Assembly (NCBI GenBank): GCA_017463485.1
Contig: JAFTPD010000017.1
Coordinates: 1 to 46,556 of the forward strand
From: Clostridia bacterium
GTDB lineage: Bacteria > Bacillota > Clostridia > Oscillospirales > CAG-272
Length of the DNA: 46,556 bases
Direction of reading: 5' to 3'
Position 1 is the stretch's first letter, and every line of letters starts with the position of its first letter. The notes below the pieces were generated by a model. That model was not told the origin of the DNA, ran no database searches, and worked only from the letters and a program-made list of their open reading frames with translations. The position numbers and the translations under genes were made by a program. Positions 43,215 through 46,556 of this stretch are shown one piece after another.

Positions 43215-46200
43215 ATGAAAAACATGACTAAGAAGTTATTGTGTGTGTTGCTCACAACCGTCATGCTTATTACAAGCCTTGCAGGTCTGGTTTCGGCATC
43301 CACCGAGGGCTACGAGTTCACGTATGACCTTCGGACTACCGATACCACCATGGGCGTAACACAGGACACCGACGAAGCGGTAGGACATCGCTTTAAGGTA
43401 AACACGAGCTTCACGGCAGCAGGTATGCAGATCGCTACCTGGGACAACGGCGGAATCGTTGCAAGCATCGAGTTTACCGTGTACAAGTGGGATACCAACT
43501 ACCAGAAAACCATTGCAGGTACTCCCATTGCCGAAAAGACGTTTGAAAACCTTGTTGACAACGCTACGAACTGGCTCGAGTTTGACGAGGTAATGCCCGC
43601 AGGCGAGTACCTGATTCTTGCCCACGACGCAAAGACCACCCGTACCAACTGGCTGGGCAAAAACCAGGTGCTTTGGTACGGTAACAAAAAGGATAATTCC
43701 AACACCAAGGGCTGCGTTTACGTCAACGGCGTTGAATGCCTTGGCGAGATGAAGACCATCCTTCGCTTTACCGAGCAGGTTACCGACCCGTTTGTAACCG
43801 CTATCACCTCCGTTGACTATCAGGCTTACAACACCTCCGGAAACGGTGTAAGCGGTTATCAGGATTGGTGGAGAGTCGGTCAGGCAAACGAGATGATCTC
43901 CCAGCGCGTAAAGGTAACGGGCGAGATCCTCGGATTCTCGCTGTGTACTCCCACGTGGGGCAACACGGGCGTTGAGATCGAGCTTGTTGCATATCAGTGG
44001 AAGAACACCTACGAGGAGACTATCGCACAGGAGCCCTTCGCTAAGACTACCTACTCAGGTGTTGCTGACGGTCAGGTCAGCTGGCTGGTATTTGACAAGG
44101 CTATGCCCGCAGGTGAATACCTGTTCGGTATCAGAAATCCCAGCGCTAAGGGCGTAGTATTCGCTGTGTATTATTACAGCGAAAACAATACCTCCAAGGG
44201 CTATGCATACCTTGACAGCGCAGAGCATGCGTGCGACCTTTTCATGTCTGTTCGTTTCGCAAAGGCTGTGGATACTCCCTTTGAAAAGGTAATCGGCTAC
44301 AGAGATACCACCACGGGTGAGGTCACCGTTCCCGAGCAGTGGCAGCTTCCCGAGGACAGCCTCATCAACACCCACAAGGTACAGCCCACCACATGGGTAT
44401 TCACCGACGGTCTGGGACGTGAGTCCTGGGAATACGGTGAAAACGGTGTCGGCGGCATCCGCGAGGACAAGGAGGTAGGTATCTTCTACTGGAGCTGGAA
44501 GCTTAACAGCTCTAACGTAGAGAGAGATGCTGCTCCCGTAATTCAGCACGTTATGGATAAGTACCCCGAGGCAAAGAACGACTACAACCATCCCGCATGG
44601 ACTATTACGGGCGGTCACTATTGGGACGTTCCTTTGTACGGTCAGTATTCGGGTGAGGATCCTTGGGTACTCCGCCGCCACGCAGAACTGCTTGCAAACG
44701 CGAGTGTTGACTTTATCTTTACAGATAACTCTAACACCATAACCACCTGGCAGGACGGATATTACGATATCTACGAGGAGTGGACAAAGGCGCAGAATCT
44801 TGGCGTTGACGTCCCTAAGATCACCTACTACCTACCAATGTGGCTTGCTGCTCCCAACAACGGTATAGACTGGTGGACCACCGAGCAGCTTGAGTCCATT
44901 TATATGGACGTTTACCGTCAGGGACAGTATCAGAACCTTTGGTATTGGTTCGACGGCAAGCCTATGATGCTCGCTCATTCTGAGGTTCTCGATGCGAGCA
45001 TTCCGTTTGAGAAGGAGCTGCTTAACTTCTTTACCTTCCGTGCAAGTGTAGGCTCTTATATTGATGACGAACTTAGAAGCGATGATGAGCGTGTTGGCTC
45101 TTGGGGTTGGAGCTCCATATATCCTCAGGCTACCTACGCCGCTTCCGCTCGTGATGCAAGAAAGGGTATCATTGAGCAGATGACTGTAAGCGTATGCTCT
45201 AACTTCAACTATGTTAAACACGGAACCGACGCTATGAACGGTGACTACATCACCGGACGCTCGTATACATCTACCTATCAGGACAGATTCTTCAAGGAAG
45301 GCTACGAGGCTTCCAAGTGGGGCTACAATATGACCGAGCAGTTCGAGTACGCTCTTGAGATCGATCCCAAGGTTATCATGTTCACCGGCTGGAACGAGTG
45401 GACCGTAACCCGCGCAGAGCATTGGATCTATACCGACAATGCGTTTGCTGACCAGTTCGACATGGAGTTCTCCCGTGATATCGAGCCTTCGCAGGGCGCA
45501 CTCAAGGATTACTACTACTATCTGTTCGTAAACTACACCCGTAAGTTCAAGGGCGTTGAGGAAATGCCCGTGCCCAGCCACAAGACCACCATTGACCTCT
45601 CCGCAGGTCAGGAGCAGTGGGCAGAGGTTGAGCCTTACTTTGCAGCTTACATTGGCAACACCATGAACCGCGACCACCAGAAGACCATTCACTACAGTCA
45701 GCGTGATTTCTCCGCTCGTAATGATGTTATCGGCGCACAGATCGCACGTGACGACGAGTACGTATACTTCAACGTTGAGTGCGCAGAGGATATCACCTCC
45801 TACAAGGATAAGCTCTGGATGAACCTCTATATTGACGTAGATCAGGAAAATCAGGGCTGGGAGACCTTCGAGTACGTAGTAAACAAGACTGCGGCAAGTG
45901 CAAAAACATCCGTGCTTGAAAAGTTCACCGACGGCTACACCTCCGAGAAGGTTGCAGACGTTGAGTACAAGGTTGACGGACGCTACATGACCGTTAAGAT
46001 CGCAAAGAGCGACCTTGGTCTGAAGGGCGACGACTTCACCATCAACTTCGTATGGACTGATAACGTACATGACTCTGACGATACCGGCGTGCGTGTAGGT
46101 AACACCACCCGTTACAGCGAGTTCAGCGGCGACATTATGGAATTCTATCTCTCCGGTGAGGTAGCTCCCGGCGCGAGATTCAAGTACAGCTACATCTCCA

Positions 46201-46508
46201 CCGCTGACAACGCAAAGATTCCCGAGCAAGGCGGAAATGACGAGACCACGACGGATGAAGGCGGCGAGACCACCGATCCCGCAACCACCGATCCCGTAAC
46301 CTCTGACACAGAGCCTACGGTTTCGGATACCGATCCCGTAACGACCGATCCCGTGACGACTCCTGCAGACACCACCGCGGCTGATACCACCACCGCAGAG
46401 GAAACCACTGCAGCAGCAGGCGGATGCGGCTCCGTTGTAGGATCTGCAATAGCAATTATTGCAATCGTCGGAGTAGCGGCAGTTGTTCTTAAGAAGAAAA
46501 GAGATTAA
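43215..46508 (+). CDS. secreted, tail-anchored GH71/GH99-like glycan hydrolase
   Basis: A 1097-residue surface protein. A signal peptide (residues 1-29, LLCVLLTTVMLITSLAGLVSA) leads to two related beta-sandwich modules (about 30-195 and 200-345; both contain VYKW/YQWxxxY...I, an F-D-x-MPAGEYL strand and a terminal RF). A barrel-like region of about 390-785 follows (VGIFYWSWKLN, WDVPLYGQYSGEDP, VDFIFTDNSN, KITYYLPMW, DGKPMMLAHSE, FTGWNEWTVTRAEHW), which resembles GH71/GH99-like endo-acting enzymes. Residues of about 800-990 look like a CBM9/DOMON sugar-binding module (DDEYVYFNVECAED...GDDFTINFVWTD). A Thr/Asp/Pro linker (997-1068) ends in AGGCGSVVG, a membrane helix and KKKRD. GAAAGGAAAAACATC precedes the ATG. 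Codon use is as biased as in ppdK, so it is probably abundant. The hydrolase family is a pattern call. Confidence 0.78.
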   Translation: MKNMTKKLLCVLLTTVMLITSLAGLVSASTEGYEFTYDLRTTDTTMGVTQDTDEAVGHRFKVNTSFTAAGMQIATWDNGGIVASIEFTVYKWDTNYQKTIAGTPIAEKTFENLVDNATNWLEFDEVMPAGEYLILAHDAKTTRTNWLGKNQVLWYGNKKDNSNTKGCVYVNGVECLGEMKTILRFTEQVTDPFVTAITSVDYQAYNTSGNGVSGYQDWWRVGQANEMISQRVKVTGEILGFSLCTPTWGNTGVEIELVAYQWKNTYEETIAQEPFAKTTYSGVADGQVSWLVFDKAMPAGEYLFGIRNPSAKGVVFAVYYYSENNTSKGYAYLDSAEHACDLFMSVRFAKAVDTPFEKVIGYRDTTTGEVTVPEQWQLPEDSLINTHKVQPTTWVFTDGLGRESWEYGENGVGGIREDKEVGIFYWSWKLNSSNVERDAAPVIQHVMDKYPEAKNDYNHPAWTITGGHYWDVPLYGQYSGEDPWVLRRHAELLANASVDFIFTDNSNTITTWQDGYYDIYEEWTKAQNLGVDVPKITYYLPMWLAAPNNGIDWWTTEQLESIYMDVYRQGQYQNLWYWFDGKPMMLAHSEVLDASIPFEKELLNFFTFRASVGSYIDDELRSDDERVGSWGWSSIYPQATYAASARDARKGIIEQMTVSVCSNFNYVKHGTDAMNGDYITGRSYTSTYQDRFFKEGYEASKWGYNMTEQFEYALEIDPKVIMFTGWNEWTVTRAEHWIYTDNAFADQFDMEFSRDIEPSQGALKDYYYYLFVNYTRKFKGVEEMPVPSHKTTIDLSAGQEQWAEVEPYFAAYIGNTMNRDHQKTIHYSQRDFSARNDVIGAQIARDDEYVYFNVECAEDITSYKDKLWMNLYIDVDQENQGWETFEYVVNKTAASAKTSVLEKFTDGYTSEKVADVEYKVDGRYMTVKIAKSDLGLKGDDFTINFVWTDNVHDSDDTGVRVGNTTRYSEFSGDIMEFYLSGEVAPGARFKYSYISTADNAKIPEQGGNDETTTDEGGETTDPATTDPVTSDTEPTVSDTDPVTTDPVTTPADTTAADTTTAEETTAAAGGCGSVVGSAIAIIAIVGVAAVVLKKKRD

Positions 46509-46517
46509 TTAAATAAT

Positions 46518-46556
46518 GCGGGGTTTCACCCGCACCCCACAAGCCCTTTCTTTCGA
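46518..46556. repeat. GGGGTTTCACCC repeat, second copy, cut by window end
   Basis: GCGGGGTTTCACCCGC followed by ACCCCACAAGCCCTTTCTTTCGA matches the repeat after the DUF4091 gene at 43022. Confidence 0.6.

Noticed and set aside
44832-46229. A 465-codon open frame on the minus strand opposite the secreted hydrolase.
   Set aside because: It is a mirror of the biased codon use in the plus-strand gene; it has no RBS and no recognisable domain, and the plus-strand product has a signal peptide and coherent domains.

Overview
The window looks like a chromosomal segment of an anaerobic, probably gut- or rumen-dwelling, endospore-lineage Bacillota (class Clostridia). This rests on gene content, not on a marker gene. 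It carries pyruvate phosphate dikinase and a pyrophosphate-type phosphofructokinase (PPi-linked glycolysis), a SigK-type sporulation sigma factor with a pro-sequence, a SigH-like sigma factor, a MecA-type adaptor, ECF transporter genes and the DXP isoprenoid pathway (dxs, ispE). Strong AGGAGG-type ribosome binding sites and TTGACA/TATAAT promoters with 16-18 bp spacers are common. No rRNA, convincing tRNA, CRISPR array, prophage or transposase gene was found.

Layout. 1-3.1 kb: 3' part of ppdK and a PHP-domain hydrolase. 3.1-9.7 kb (minus): intracellular GH78 rhamnosidase, a fused ABC ATPase/FtsX-type permease, and mecA. 9.9-15.3 kb (plus): ruvC, an rRNA-type methyltransferase, a single-ORF fusion of the two ECF ATPases, ecfT, then a sigH-like gene and a zinc-ribbon protein. 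15.4-17.6 kb: PPi-type phosphofructokinase (minus) and sigK (plus). 17.6-19.9 kb: an accessory-looking patch with two XRE-type regulators and several short palindromic repeats. 20-25.6 kb (minus): membrane-anchored propeller-like protein, a degenerate prephenate-dehydratase-like protein directly coupled to htpG, and an AI-2E-family permease. 25.8-32.1 kb: ispE; a minus-strand group (small membrane protein, SGNH hydrolase, DUF4358-type lipoprotein); then dxs, a small membrane protein and radC. 32.2-36.2 kb (minus): potABCD polyamine transporter.

36.5-46.5 kb is a glycan-processing locus. A small ribbon-helix-helix regulator (minus) is divergent from a two-headed esterase (alpha/beta hydrolase plus SGNH sialate-O-acetylesterase-like domain), a GH28-like beta-helix protein, a GH29 fucosidase, a DUF4091/GH123-like hydrolase and a large secreted, tail-anchored GH71/GH99-like protein. 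The two divergent promoters at 36885-36921 are interlocked, so RNA polymerase should not be able to occupy both. All enzymes except the last lack signal peptides, which suggests that a surface protein starts the attack and that deacylation and debranching happen in the cytoplasm. No dedicated sugar transporter lies in the window. This locus and the htpG-coupled prephenate-dehydratase-like protein are the best candidates for undescribed biology.

All names come from reading motifs by eye. No database search was possible.
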